In this document: in pieces, positions 54,301-64,000 of the stretch | Position numbering within the stretch: the stretch's first letter is position 1 | Layout: each line of letters begins with the position of its first letter | Source: Ceraceosorus guamensis | Taxonomy: Eukaryota; Basidiomycota; Exobasidiomycetes; Ceraceosorales; Ceraceosoraceae | Assembly (NCBI RefSeq): GCF_003144195.1 | Contig: NW_020290010.1 | Span: 1 to 64,000 of the forward strand | Direction of reading: 5' to 3' | DNA: 64,000 nucleotides | Notes under the pieces: model-generated | What the model was told of the DNA's origin: nothing | The model's database searches: none | Seen by the model: only the letters and a program-made list of their open reading frames with translations | Made by a program: the position numbers and the translations under genes

Positions 54301-55146
54301 ATCGATGTCGCCTTGCTACTTCTTACGGGCACCATCGACGAAGCGGTGCCGGGCATCGTGCAAATGACGCTGCCGCATGTCAAGGCGGAAGGGCGCGAAT
54401 CTTCCGCTTCGCTTCGCAAGTGGTCCAAACTGGTCATTCTCGACGCATTCGTCTACAATCCCGCCCTGGCACTCAAGTCGCTCGAGACGCACAACGCAGC
54501 GGCAACCTTTCTCAACACCATCATCACCGACGTCTCTCATTTCGGCAATGTCCACTCGCGCAAAGTGGTTGCGAGCGCCTTTTGCGGCATTTTTGCCCTG
54601 CCTCGCCCCTCGTTGGCCAACGATGTGCAGGCCCTTTTGCCCCAGCTGCTTGCGGCTACGGTCGAAGTGCTAGAGGGACTGCCGCAAGCTATCGCAGAAC
54701 GCAAGGAACAGCTGGAGCTTTTTGACGATTTGGATGAAGACGAAGTTGAAGAGGGGGAGGAAGAATCCGCTAATGTTGATGGTGGCGCTTCTGCTGGCGA
54801 CGATGCGGATGGGGATGTGGTGGATGAGGAGAACGAGTATTTGGAAATGCTGGCGAGGGAAGGTGCTCGTCTGAGGTCGCGCAACCTGGCCATCGCGACG
54901 GGAGAGAGCGCGGAAGATTTCGAGGATATGGAAGCGGATGAGGAGGATGAGGAGGCGGACGAGGAGGATATCGGGTTCGAGTCGCCCATGGACCCCGTGC
55001 CCGTCTTTGAACGATTCAGAAGCATCGCTGGAAACATTCAGGACGTCGTTGCTGCGCTGAACCCTACTGCACGAGCGCAGCTCGAGCAAGTGGCAAACGG
55101 TGTAGACGAGCAAGTGGCCAAGCCGCACGTCACGCCCGTCTTGTGA
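51345..55146 (+). CDS. Importin-beta family karyopherin, importin-7/8 (Nmd5/Sxm1)-like
   Basis: Seven exons: 51345-51382, 51540-51674, 51814-52152, 52250-52594, 52681-53723, 53815-53949 and 54017-55146, giving 1054 residues. The N-terminus has the importin-beta pattern: ANPNHRLAAELELRKLEQQD, then RQAAAIYVKNRARRMWD across an intron. HEAT-like helices fill the rest, for example FSVWPDL-type FPKSWPDLIDRISELL and YFIIAFYEDCVKPKSTWLLL. The acidic stretch EDEVEEGEEESANVDG and a second one near residue 985 fit the loop known in importin-7/8. Length matches that class. These receptors carry ribosomal proteins, histones and other cargo into the nucleus in a Ran-dependent way. Exon 7 starts at ELYDDVLDL, the only acceptor in correct phase. 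Intron 2 holds a GTGCGG/GTGCGA hexamer array; intron 5 holds a C tract. Confidence 0.92.
51727..51777. repeat. GTGCGG/GTGCGA hexamer array in importin intron
   Basis: About eight hexamers, GTGCGG or GTGCGA, within intron 2 of the importin gene. The frame stays open through it, so it looks coding, but it interrupts the conserved AAAIYVKNR block. Confidence 0.85.
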
Positions 55147-55484
55147 TCGTCCGAGGCGCCATCGCGCTTCCTACGTAGAGTCGCTACGCTGCTCCCGCCC
55201 GCCCTTTACACTTCATCGCTCCTCGTGGATACCCCCTTGGTCGTTCATCTCTCCGCCACTATGAAAAGCGCCTGATGCGCATCTTGCCTACATCAATCGA
55301 AAAGTCTTGCAGCGCGCTGCCGTGATGCCGCGATTCGGCGTGATGAGGTGTCTATCCCACCGTGCGTACCTGTGGCCTCATGCAGCGATGACTGTCATCG
55401 TCACCTTTTGACGACGACGACGTCGCACGAAGCCAACGAGGGGGGGGGGGGGGGGGGGGGCGCCGGCGGCGCACGGTGCGCCTT
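55147..55484. other. Convergent spacer with poly(G)
   Basis: 338 nt between the importin and IMP1 stop codons. It holds a run of 20 G at 55441-55460 just before the IMP1 stop and GACGAC repeats near 55411-55422. Confidence 0.6.
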
Positions 55485-56543
55485 TCAATCCATCCATTTC
55501 AAAGCGCACGTGCTCATCATCCACTTTGGACTGGGAAAAGCTCTAGCGACGACGCTGCCCTTGATGAGCGCGATGGGTACGGGTCCGTAGTACCTGCTAT
55601 CGCTGGAAGAAGAGGTGTTGTCGCCTGCTAGCCAGACGTGTCCGGCGGGAATGGTGACGTATTGAGGAGGAGGAGGAGGAGGAGGAGGAGGAGGAGAAGG
55701 AGGAGGATGGGAAGGCGATGATGCGATTTCTTTGGAGAGGAGGAGGAGGAGGAGGGATGCATTGCTGGAAGATTGCTGCGACGCGTCGTTGTTGTTGTTT
55801 GGACGGACGTTGAAGGCGGTCAGTGGTGGTGGTGGTGCTTTGCGCGTCGAGGAGGTCGAGAGATGATGGGATAGAGCTTCCTCCCACGGCGACTTGTCGC
55901 GCGGTATCGACTGGAGCGACGCGTCTCCTCCAGTATCATCCGTGCGATGTGGATGCAGAGGTTCGATTTCGCTGCTCCTTTTTTCTAGCGCTAAGAGCTC
56001 TTGCAGATCGCGCGGCAAGACGCCCCTCAAGCTCTGATCGATGAGTGGATCGGATGCTTGGGTTTGAGTTTCAGCATGGGTACGAATTTTGAGAGGGTAA
56101 GACGTGCCATTGTCCACTTTGATGGAGCGTGGCTCTACTAGGACCGTATCGCCTGGCAAACCTATGATCCTCTTGCACACCCATTTTTCGGGATCGATGG
56201 GATGGGCAGCGACGACCAATTCGCCTCTTTTGAGGCTCTTGAGCGAGTCTGCATAGCCTTTGCCAGGTTTGGTGGAGGATTGTAGAGCCGTGGAAGATTG
56301 CTCGACTTCGCTTTGACCCATCAAGGCTGGAAAGGATGCGCTTCGCCAAGCGTGGAGAAGATCCAGCTTGACCAAAAGCAGGTAGTCGCCCTTGGGAAGC
56401 AGCGTGGGAAGCATGGATGATCCCGAAGACGGTCGAATTTCGAACATGTGATTGCTGATCAGATTGCCAAGACAGAAACCTTGAAAGGCAACTTTGAGGG
56501 AGTTGGCTACTCCTGGTAAAGCTCTTCTCCACGTCGAGGACAT
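55485..56543 (-). CDS. IMP1: Mitochondrial inner membrane peptidase, Imp1-type subunit, with large insertion
   Basis: A single exon of 352 codons. The signal-peptidase I fold is clear: SSGSSMLPTLLPKGDYLLL with catalytic Ser ~43, VCKRIIGLPGDTVLVEP with general-base Lys ~124 and the closing box GHVWLAGDN followed by DSRYYGPVPIALIKG. The last box (DN...SxDSRxYGPV) and the size of the N-terminal anchor point to Imp1 rather than Imp2. It matures intermembrane-space proteins at the outer face of the inner membrane. Imp1 proteins are usually about 160-190 residues. This one carries ~150 extra residues between the lysine strand and the last box, containing Ser-rich, poly-Asn and poly-Leu pieces and a poly-Pro run encoded by a GGA/TCC repeat (about 55662-55700). 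It is also the only intronless gene among those of this size here. Confidence 0.9.
   Translation of the reverse strand: MSSTWRRALPGVANSLKVAFQGFCLGNLISNHMFEIRPSSGSSMLPTLLPKGDYLLLVKLDLLHAWRSASFPALMGQSEVEQSSTALQSSTKPGKGYADSLKSLKRGELVVAAHPIDPEKWVCKRIIGLPGDTVLVEPRSIKVDNGTSYPLKIRTHAETQTQASDPLIDQSLRGVLPRDLQELLALEKRSSEIEPLHPHRTDDTGGDASLQSIPRDKSPWEEALSHHLSTSSTRKAPPPPLTAFNVRPNNNNDASQQSSSNASLLLLLLSKEIASSPSHPPPSPPPPPPPPPPQYVTIPAGHVWLAGDNTSSSSDSRYYGPVPIALIKGSVVARAFPSPKWMMSTCALKWMD
55662..55753. repeat. GGA-type trinucleotide repeats within IMP1
   Basis: Two GGA-rich blocks on the plus strand (about 55662-55705 and 55737-55755). On the coding strand they encode poly-Pro and poly-Leu runs respectively, in two reading registers, inside the IMP1 insertion. 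Confidence 0.8.
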
Positions 56544-58558
56544 GATGCAACGATGGCACCAGCCACGCTGCTGTCAGAAAGTGGGCAGATATGGCGTTGT
56601 CGATGCAACAAAGGGAAGCGGCGGGGTCACACGCTCTGCCCCCGCGAGATGCGATGCGATGCGACGCGATGCGCCGCTCCTGCGCCCTTCTCGTGCAAGC
56701 AGCCCTAGTCGTGAGTGTGGAGCAGCTCGAGATATCGGCTTACGTCTGCTCTGTCCGCTCCAACGTTCAAAGCTCGCGCGGTGCTCTATCCGTTTCTTCT
56801 TGCGATGCTTCTGGCTTGTTCCCTTGCAATCATCCTTCTCAAGTCCAATGAGTGCGGGATGCCGCGTACAATGGGTCCAAATCGACTTTCTTCTTCGCTT
56901 CGCTCTTCATAAAATACTCTTGAATCACGCCCAAGCTCCCTAGCTGCAAAACGTTTGCCTCGCCCAACTCCGCATTCGGAATGGATGAAAGAGCAGAGCA
57001 TGAAGCACGCACGAATGTGAGTCTGTCCAAAAATTCGCCTCGTTGCCCCTTCGCTTTCTCGAGCGACATCACAATCACACTCGGACCCCTCGAGTGTTTT
57101 AAAGTCACCAATCACCATGCAGCAGCGTAGCGTGCTGCAACGCCGTGCGGGCTGTGGGCTGAATCAGCAGCAGCAGCGCGTACATCAAAACGAGAAAAGC
57201 CTCACACTCGGCGGGCATCTAGAACTTTCGTCTGCTAGCTGCCTCCACGCGCTTATTGCCCCAATGCACATGCGTTCCGATCGGAGGATTTGCACACGGC
57301 ATGCACGCACGGACGCGGCCCAAGCAGACGATTCTCCGCGTTGCGCGTGCAGTGCACGCGCTTGCTTCACGCGGCCGCGGCCGTGCTTCGTTGATTGGAA
57401 CCCCCGAAGGAGTAATCGTGAATGTATAGCGTCACCGTTGTTGCAAATAATCAGATCAGCCTATTCGTGCGACGACTCGACCGAGCTCGGACGAGCACGA
57501 ACGGCCCTCTGAGAGACCTTGATGTGATAACGAGCTTTCACTCCAGCCACGGGCATGGTGAGGCATTCGTTCATTTGATTCGTCAATTGCTGATTTGCTG
57601 AAGGGATGTCGATCTGTCTCCCCCCCCCCCCCCCTTGACCGCTTAATCGATAACCCCGAGCAGAAAGAGGAACCATCGGCTGAAGCTTCGACGAAGCAAC
57701 TTCTCTCCATATACAGCGTCGTGCCCCCACTTGCGCCGCCAAAGCGCCTTGATCGAGACCCTGTCTGTCCAGCTGCCAGATCTACCAAGCGCGCATTCGT
57801 GTCCAGAAGAGTCAGAGAGCGGATCCCATCAACATGGCCCCGGGCGCCAGAGGCTCGATGCCTGCCCAAGCTGCATCACTGTACGTACGTGCTGCCTGTA
57901 CAGTACCAGCTGCCAAAGAGGTTTTGCCGAACTGGCTTGCTCGATCGACGCAGCTGATGCCCGCAGCCTGCAGCTAGCCGCCTGCTGCTCCTGCTCCTGC
58001 TCCTGCTTCTGCTCCCTGCTGCTGCTGCTGCGTCCATGCGCATGAAACACATGTCGGAATTTCAAGACTCGGCGCATCGGTCGGTGACTGCAAAGTCACG
58101 CGTCGAGAGTGTATACCGGGCACGGCGGTGCAGCAACTTGCCTGTCAGGCCCTGCTGCTGCTGCATGCTTGCTGCTCGTCAAAAAGTTGGTCCGCTCGGA
58201 CGCCATCCGGCTCTTCTTGCCCCCCGGGGTCTTATATTTGCTGTTGAGGCGGCTGCATGCCAGGCCATGTTCCGAGTGAAGTTCATCCGGTTCGAAGCAA
58301 ATGCTTGCTCCATGCACATCTTGCCTCTCTTGCACTTCCATCCTCTTTCTCGCTTTCGCCAAGTTTAACTTGCACAACCGACAAATGCTACGCCGGCCCC
58401 CCGCCTCTCTGATACAGTAAGGCCCACACCACTTTTTTCCTTTTTTTTTCTTTCTTCTTTTTTGGAAAAGAAAAGGGATTGGCGGGGGCCCAAGGAGACT
58501 CGAGAGCGTCAAACGTAGTGCATGGTGACAGGACAGGACAGGACAGGTTAGGGCAGCA
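56544..58558. other. Divergent spacer IMP1 / MFS
   Basis: 2.0 kb. It holds GCGAT repeats (about 56651-56675), a C tract (57620-57634), CTGCTC/CTGCTG runs (57984-58031) and an ACAGG pentamer run (58530-58547). Overlapping frames are short and unsupported. Confidence 0.55.
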
Positions 58559-60125
58559 ATGTCACGCTCTGTGCATGCGTCGCAACAAGAGGCGATACGA
58601 CTCGAGTCATCGAGAGCTGCTGAAAATACAGTCGAGGTGGTTGATCAAGGCGCCACAAATCAGGCAGGAGCAGCGCGGGATGCGGAGAAAGGGGAGGAGG
58701 CAAGAGATAGAGGAGAGAGCGGGGAGATGGATGGGGAGGAGGAGGTGCTGGATATGCAAAAAGAGATGGCGAAAGAGACGGGCGATGGACAAGTATACTT
58801 TCCAGAAGGAGGACATCGAGCTTGGTTGACGATAGCAGGATCGTGGTGCTGCTCCTTCATCACATTCGGACTTGCCAACTCCTTTGGCGTTTATCAAGAG
58901 TACTACGCTCGAAATTTCTTGCTGGACAAGAGCTCGAGCCAGATTGCGTGGATCGGCGCATTTCAGTACGCCGGAATCTTTTCATCTGGCATCTTTGCAG
59001 GCAGAGCTTTCGATGTCGGCATGTACAGACCCTTGTTGACCATCGGCATGGTCATCCTCATCATTTCGCAATTCTTGCTCTCCCTATGCCGAGAGTACTA
59101 CCAATTCTTTCTGGCTCAAGGTGTGGGATTAGGACTTGGATTCGGAATCGTGTTCAACCTTTCGGTGGCTGTGCCGAGCCACTGGTTCTCGAAGAGAAGA
59201 GCTACTGCAATGGGCATCCTAGCAAGCGGCTCGTCAGCAGGCGGCATATGTCTACCCATCATGCTGACCAAACTGCAAGATCCATCTTCCATCGGCTACG
59301 CCTGGGCTCAAAGGGTCGTCGGCTTCCTCGCCTTGGCTCTGCTCCTCTTTGCATGGTTCACCATGCCTACCCGTCTACCCCCCACACAATCCTACAAAAA
59401 TGGCGGATGGAGGCGCATCTCCTTTTTCGAATTGCAGCATTTCAAACAACCAGCCTACGCTTGCTTTGTGCTCGGAGCTATGCTCATCTTGTTCGGTCTC
59501 TACACCCCCTTCACTTATATGGACGTCGCTACTCGGACGTACGACATTCCTGCAAGCGGCTATTGGCTCTCGGTGCTCAACGCTGGAAGCGTCTTTGGAC
59601 GCGTGCTACCTGGGTTCGTGGCGGATAGATTCGGACGGATGAATACGATCTTGCCTCACTTGATCATGTCGTCCATACGTGAGTAGGACGAGGCCGCATC
59701 AAGTCTCGCATTGCTGGAGCTCAAAGCTTTCCTCATTTCCTTTGCATTCGCTCACCTCGCTTCCTTCTCTGCGCATCGCAGTCGTCTTTGTCTTTCCCCT
59801 CGCCATCAAATCCCTGGCTGGTTTGATCCCCTTTGCAATCCTCTACGGATACTCTTCCGGCTGTTACGTTTCGCTGATCCCCTCGGCCATAGGTCAACTA
59901 GGATCGACCAGCACCTTTGGAACAAGATTAGGCATGTGCTTCTTTGTATGCAGCTTGGGAGGATTGTTCGGTACGCCGGCTAGTGGCGCTCTTCTTGGAT
60001 CTGCTGCTCCTTTTGATTGGTGGGCTTCTGCAGGCTTTGCTGGTGCTTGCGTCACTGCTGGGACGTTGCTCATGATAGTTAGTAGGACTCTTGCGCTCAA
60101 AGGAAGGGTAAAGGGAAGGATATGA
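58559..60125 (+). CDS. Major facilitator superfamily transporter, monocarboxylate (MCT)-type
   Basis: Two exons, 58559-59678 and 59782-60125, giving 487 residues. A ~75-residue acidic cytoplasmic tail precedes PEGGHRAWLTIAGSWCCSFI, the usual start of the first helix in fungal MCT-like proteins. SFGVYQEYYARNFL, helices around FQYAGIFSSGIFAGRAFDVG, GLGFGIVFNLSVAVPSHWF and KRRATAMGILASGSSAGG follow. The second half contains GFVADRFGRMN (loop motif between helices 8 and 9) and GTRLGMCFFVCSLGGLFGTP. Twelve helices are expected, in the plasma membrane. Fungal members import monocarboxylates, riboflavin or other small acids; this sequence alone does not tell which. The single intron splits codon Leu in the SSILVFVFP stretch. 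Confidence 0.91.
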
Positions 60126-61270
60126 TACGTCGTCAATGCAAGTCTGTTCTTCATCCCCAGCAGACTGAAAATGACATTCGTGAGTGCACTCAACATTGAA
60201 TCGATTCACCATTCGTGATGAGCGACTCTACTTGTCAACGTTGTTTGTGCGGGTCATCCATTCAGCCGTGCCGTACCATTTGTACTTTATCCACGAGCTT
60301 TGGGCCTCTCTAGCGAAGATGTGTTGCGCTTGTCTGCGAGTCACGACTCTGCAACACAACACTCGTTGTGAGCGCGTCAGCTGGGCACGCAGAGGGTATG
60401 CTCGTAATTGCGATGGAAACATGCCTCGCACTCTTGACTCGACTCTGTTGAGGCTCTGATGCTGCCGGGCCTGTGAGCTTGAGCGCCATGCAGGTGCAAA
60501 AGCTCGCACATCGTATATCGACGCGCTGCATGGCTGATAAATGCGCCTATGGATCGTCAATCTTGAACAGATGGGGGCGATATGTATGCTGCTCGATCGT
60601 GAACATGAGCTCCAGCCAACCTTATAGCGAAACGTACAATCGCGGTCAAAGTCAAGTCAAGTGGCCCGTGCCACCCAGCACCTTACTCAACAGTCTGAGT
60701 CACGACCGGCCAATTCAGATGAGCGAGATCCTCAGGCGTGCGTGCGTGCGCGCGCGCGCGTGCGTGCGAGCACACCATGCATGCTGCATCGGCAGAGCTA
60801 TAGAGAAGGCAGCATGGGTACGGTGCGCGGTGATATATGTAGGTAGTGGAAGCAGCATGTATGCAATGCGCCTTCAAGGCTGGGCTCGATCGGAGCCTCA
60901 AAGATGAAGGAGTCAGTCGCCGCGCGACCAGAGTTGCGTCTTCAGCGGTGACGAGTGAGACGTTGAAATTTCTATTTGCTCGCGATGGCGTTACGAGCAT
61001 ATATATATATGCTTGATCTGTTCAGCTTGTGGAATTATACCAATCATCACAACACCTACGACACTCGTGTCGACTTCTCCATGCTTTTGCTTCGGTGGGA
61101 CTTGGACTGAGCATCCCCCCCCCCCCCCCCCCCCATCAACACTGCTCAATCTCCCCATGACGCCCTTGTGACGCCACCGCACGCGGACGCGCGATTCGGT
61201 GCTCGCAGCTCCACCTATACAAGCGCGGGCACCATCCCATCTCGCGTCTCTGCTCGCTCAGCGGGTCAGG
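60126..61270. other. Spacer with motif and C tract
   Basis: 1.1 kb. It holds a CACCATTCGTGATGA motif near 60207, a GC/TGCG run (60738-60768), a TA run (61000-61010) and a poly(C) tract at about 61115-61134. No gene is supported. Confidence 0.55.
61115..61134. repeat. Poly(C) tract
   Basis: A run of about 20 C, roughly 135 nt upstream of the next gene's start codon. Confidence 0.9.
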
Positions 61271-62932
61271 ATGGATGCCCAGCGAGAGCTGCTGCTAGCC
61301 ATGGAGTCGAATCCAGATCGAGCTAGGCATCCGGATCACAATGAGGATTCGCAAATGGCTTCATCGTCATCATCATCACCCTCACCCTCATCCTCGTCCC
61401 CCTCCTCCTTCCCCACCCAATTCACCCCTCCTCATCCTCTTCGTCAAAGCTTGCACGAATTGTCTGTGAGCCATTGGTCTGAAGCTATGCGGCCCCTAGA
61501 GGATCAGGCTGGACCTTCCAATTGGGCTCAAAGTCCTACGCTCAAACGAAGAAGGAGCGAAAGCCACTCTTCGTCCTCTCCTTCTTCGCCAGAGAGCAAG
61601 GGGGGCACGCAGGTGAGCGCTGTGCGATTGCGGTGATAAAGTGCAAGTGGAGCAGGTGTGCTGGGAGTACGAGTGGTTGACCCAGGTTGCGTGCTGCTTG
61701 GCCCGAACAACGCCCACTAGAAACGTCCCTTTTTGCGAGCAAGGACGCAGACGCCTACAAACTTCAGGTTAGCGAACGAGGAGCAACGAGCACAGCTGCT
61801 CGTCGCATCCGCGCACGATAGCCCAAATCGACATGCGCGCATTCTGCTTCGCCACGATAGCGCTTCAAACACTGTGTATGCGCACTACGATGATGAGGCA
61901 TCCTCGTCCTCAGTCGAGTCGGATCGGGTCAGGATGAGTGCAGCTGCGGCTGCGGTTGCTGCACTGGGAATGGGAATGGACGAGGATCTGGATGCGAATG
62001 GCACGGGTAGGAGAGGACAGCAGGCATTGTCGGCTGCATTCTTGCAGCCTGCGCCGAGCGAGCATTGGACGCGGCACTCGACTGCAGGCCCTGGGTCTTT
62101 GCCAGAGCAGCTAGGAGAACCAGCAGCGTGCGGACATGTGCCGCGTGGGGACGCCATGGACGAGGTGAGTGGGACTTCATCAGTGTCCTCCGAATGGTGA
62201 TTGTTCGCGCGTTTCCCAACACAGAAGGGATGATAGATGACTGCCATGCAGGGGAATCGATGCGCACGCTGACGATCATGGGCCCGCGCTTCGACTCAGG
62301 ACACGCCACCTACCTTGACCCCACCCTCTGCACCATTTGCCCGATGGAGCTCCGAGTCCACCTTGCCACAAAGTCCCATACGCAAGTCGGGCTCCTCTAT
62401 GCATTCGCACACTCCCATTCGACCTTCGCCGCTAGGGGATGGAGGGGGGGATCGTAGGAGAAGCTTACACGATGCGGAGGTGGGCAGATCACCCACATCG
62501 CCTGCTTTTCAAACATTGAGGAGTCCGGCGAGTACACCCAGAAGGTCTTTGAGTACTGGTTGGGCCATTGGGGCTCCAAGAGCTGCATATCCTGCGGCAT
62601 CACACGCGCCGCGCCCCGCATCGCAGTCCGAGGCGGACATTGGGATGGTGGAGAGCGCATGGATGGATTCGGCAGGCGGTATGCACATGGACACAGGTCA
62701 AGGCGAAGCTGAGCCTGACCGCGGCGCGATGCAGAGGGAATGGGCAACATCGTCGAGCGGTCGACAGACGCCTGTGCAGCGTCCACCTTCTCCCTTTTTG
62801 GTCAGGGAAGATGCTCAGGCTGCGGTGAGGGAACACGCTAGACGAGGATCGTTGAGCATGGCGGATAGACCTAGCATGCTCTCTCATCCCAGGTGGAAAC
62901 ATCTTGCTCCTTCGCCGCCCCTCTCTCCCTGA
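61271..62932 (+). CDS. Ser/Pro-rich disordered protein, function unknown
   Basis: Three exons, 61271-61612, 61721-62164 and 62300-62932, all in phase 0, giving 472 residues. No domain is recognised. The protein starts MDAQRELLLAMESNPDRA and is rich in Ser, Pro and Arg. A likely nuclear-localisation segment is LKRRRSESHSSS. Short Ser-Pro sites such as KSGSS, RRSLHD and RRGSLSM look like phosphorylation motifs. It ends SHPRWKHLAPSPPLSP. Splice sites and phase support a spliced gene, but the evidence is weaker than for the conserved genes. A regulatory or scaffold role is possible, yet nothing in the sequence proves it. Confidence 0.62.
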
Positions 62933-64000
62933 AGCGATATCGGCCTTGACGACCGCGGGAGATGTGCGCACCCTACCAAATGCGACCCTCGCCACTCCAC
63001 GTCTAGTCGCTTCTTCTCCTGATACATATGGCTGCGCAATCTTTGTGCTCTTGAATGCCTCCCACGGCATCATTATCGTTATGTTACCAATCTACAGATG
63101 AACGGCTTGGGGCTACCACATGAGAATTGCTCATCAAGACTCTCCCCAGGACCACTTTGTTTCCTGGGCATCCACGTCTCTTACGCCCCCACCCTCCCCC
63201 CGCTTTTCTTCGCTTTCCTTCCTTTTGCGATGTTCAGACCATCTCCCACGTGTAACATAAAATACTATACTCATATCGATGTGACTTGCGGATCCCACGC
63301 CCAGACTCTTGCCTACGACAACATGCACACTCACACGCGTCTAGATAAAAGTATCTGTTCAGCCTGCCATCTCTCACGTCTATCGATCGCTGGCATGCAT
63401 GCATGCTGAGATCTCGAATGAATCGCGAGGGTTGAGTGTATACGTCGACCGCACGACATGATCCTGCTGCGCTCCCCCCCCCCCCCGACACAAATTATCC
63501 GTTCAAGGCTTGATCTGTTCCGTTCTATTTCTTGCCACTTGACTTTTCCCTCTTTCCTTGCAACACAAGTGTGCTTGCGAAAGAATAGCAATGGGGAAAC
63601 AAGAGTAGCTCGAACAGCTCGATCGTGATGTGCTCCGCGACGGTACGGTACAGCAGAACTCTTGCTGGATGATGCTCCTGATAGCGCCGTATGTATAGAA
63701 GGGCAGTCGGGAGTACGGCCGCGGGGGTGCTGTGCATATAGCTGTTTGCGCACGGACCCCATTTCATTTCAAAGCTTGGCCCCCGCGCTCTTGCCTTTTA
63801 ATTGCGTCGATGCTGCGCGCGCGCATGCTGCCTAGCTGCCCCCCACTTCTTTTGGGCAATGGAATTCAAACTTTTGCGACCATCGCGGCAATCACGAATC
63901 AAGCTTATTAGTTGCTGTCATGATTGGAGCACAGGTTCGTTTATCTGGGTTGAATTCCGCATGGAGCGTGGCTTTTGCTTGCTTGCTTGCTTGCTTGCCT
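62933..64000. other. Terminal spacer of the window
   Basis: About 1.1 kb without a supportable gene. It contains CATG repeats (about 63395-63408), a C tract (63474-63487), an AATCACGAATCAAG motif near 63890 and a (GCTT)n array at 63974-63999 that reaches the window edge. Confidence 0.5.

Noticed and set aside
1-64000. A secondary-metabolite or other functional gene cluster
   Set aside because: Neighbouring genes are unrelated housekeeping functions on mixed strands, with no backbone biosynthetic enzyme or cluster regulator.

Overview
This window is the left end of a fungal nuclear chromosome. It opens with about 16 copies of the CCCTAA telomere repeat (1-95). The genes are compact and rich in short introns, mostly 60-100 nt with GTGAGT-type donors. 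Spacers are GC-rich and full of microsatellites. The gene set (CENP-C with its C-terminal cupin, ERO1, fungal MET2, QNS1, IMP1, sphingosine-phosphate lyase) indicates a fungus. The base composition, intron style and spacer motifs resemble a yeast-like basidiomycete, possibly Ustilaginomycotina; that placement is inference. I saw no transposon, retroelement, virus-like element, CRISPR array or rRNA.

Telomere-proximal part (1-6.3 kb): the telomere array runs straight into a secreted-type M43 metalloprotease reading frame that has lost its 5' end. After about 1.9 kb without genes comes an intron-containing tRNA-Arg on the minus strand, then a 7-exon mitochondrial carrier on the minus strand. Middle part (7.7-28.4 kb): eIF3j/HCR1 (-), ERO1 (-), CENP-C/MIF2 (+), sphingosine-1-phosphate lyase DPL1 (-), a ~1957-residue protein kinase (-) and homoserine O-acetyltransferase MET2 (-). 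Next part (30.8-44.3 kb): an unrecognised 745-residue protein (+), glutamine-dependent NAD synthetase QNS1 (-, 13 exons including a 10-nt microexon), a signal-peptide plus seven-helix membrane protein with a long tail (-), and asparagine synthetase ASN1 (+). Distal part (44.8-62.9 kb): a DUF3237-like protein (+), a GFA-fold zinc protein (-), a mitochondrial rhomboid protease (+), an importin-7/8-like karyopherin (+), mitochondrial inner membrane peptidase IMP1 (-), an MCT-type MFS transporter (+) and a Ser/Pro-rich protein (+).

These are mostly housekeeping genes and form no biosynthetic cluster. A loose theme is mitochondria (carrier, rhomboid, IMP1). Gene pairs are arranged convergently with short gaps (110-340 nt) or divergently with 0.9-2.4 kb spacers. 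The spacers carry a recurrent short motif, ATTC[G/T]TGATT, and a related form, ACTCGTGACT, often in clusters. This is the most distinctive unexplained sequence signal here.

Exon models were built by hand from splice consensus, reading phase and family conservation. In every multi-exon gene the coding exons sum to a multiple of three. Start codons are less certain than internal exons.
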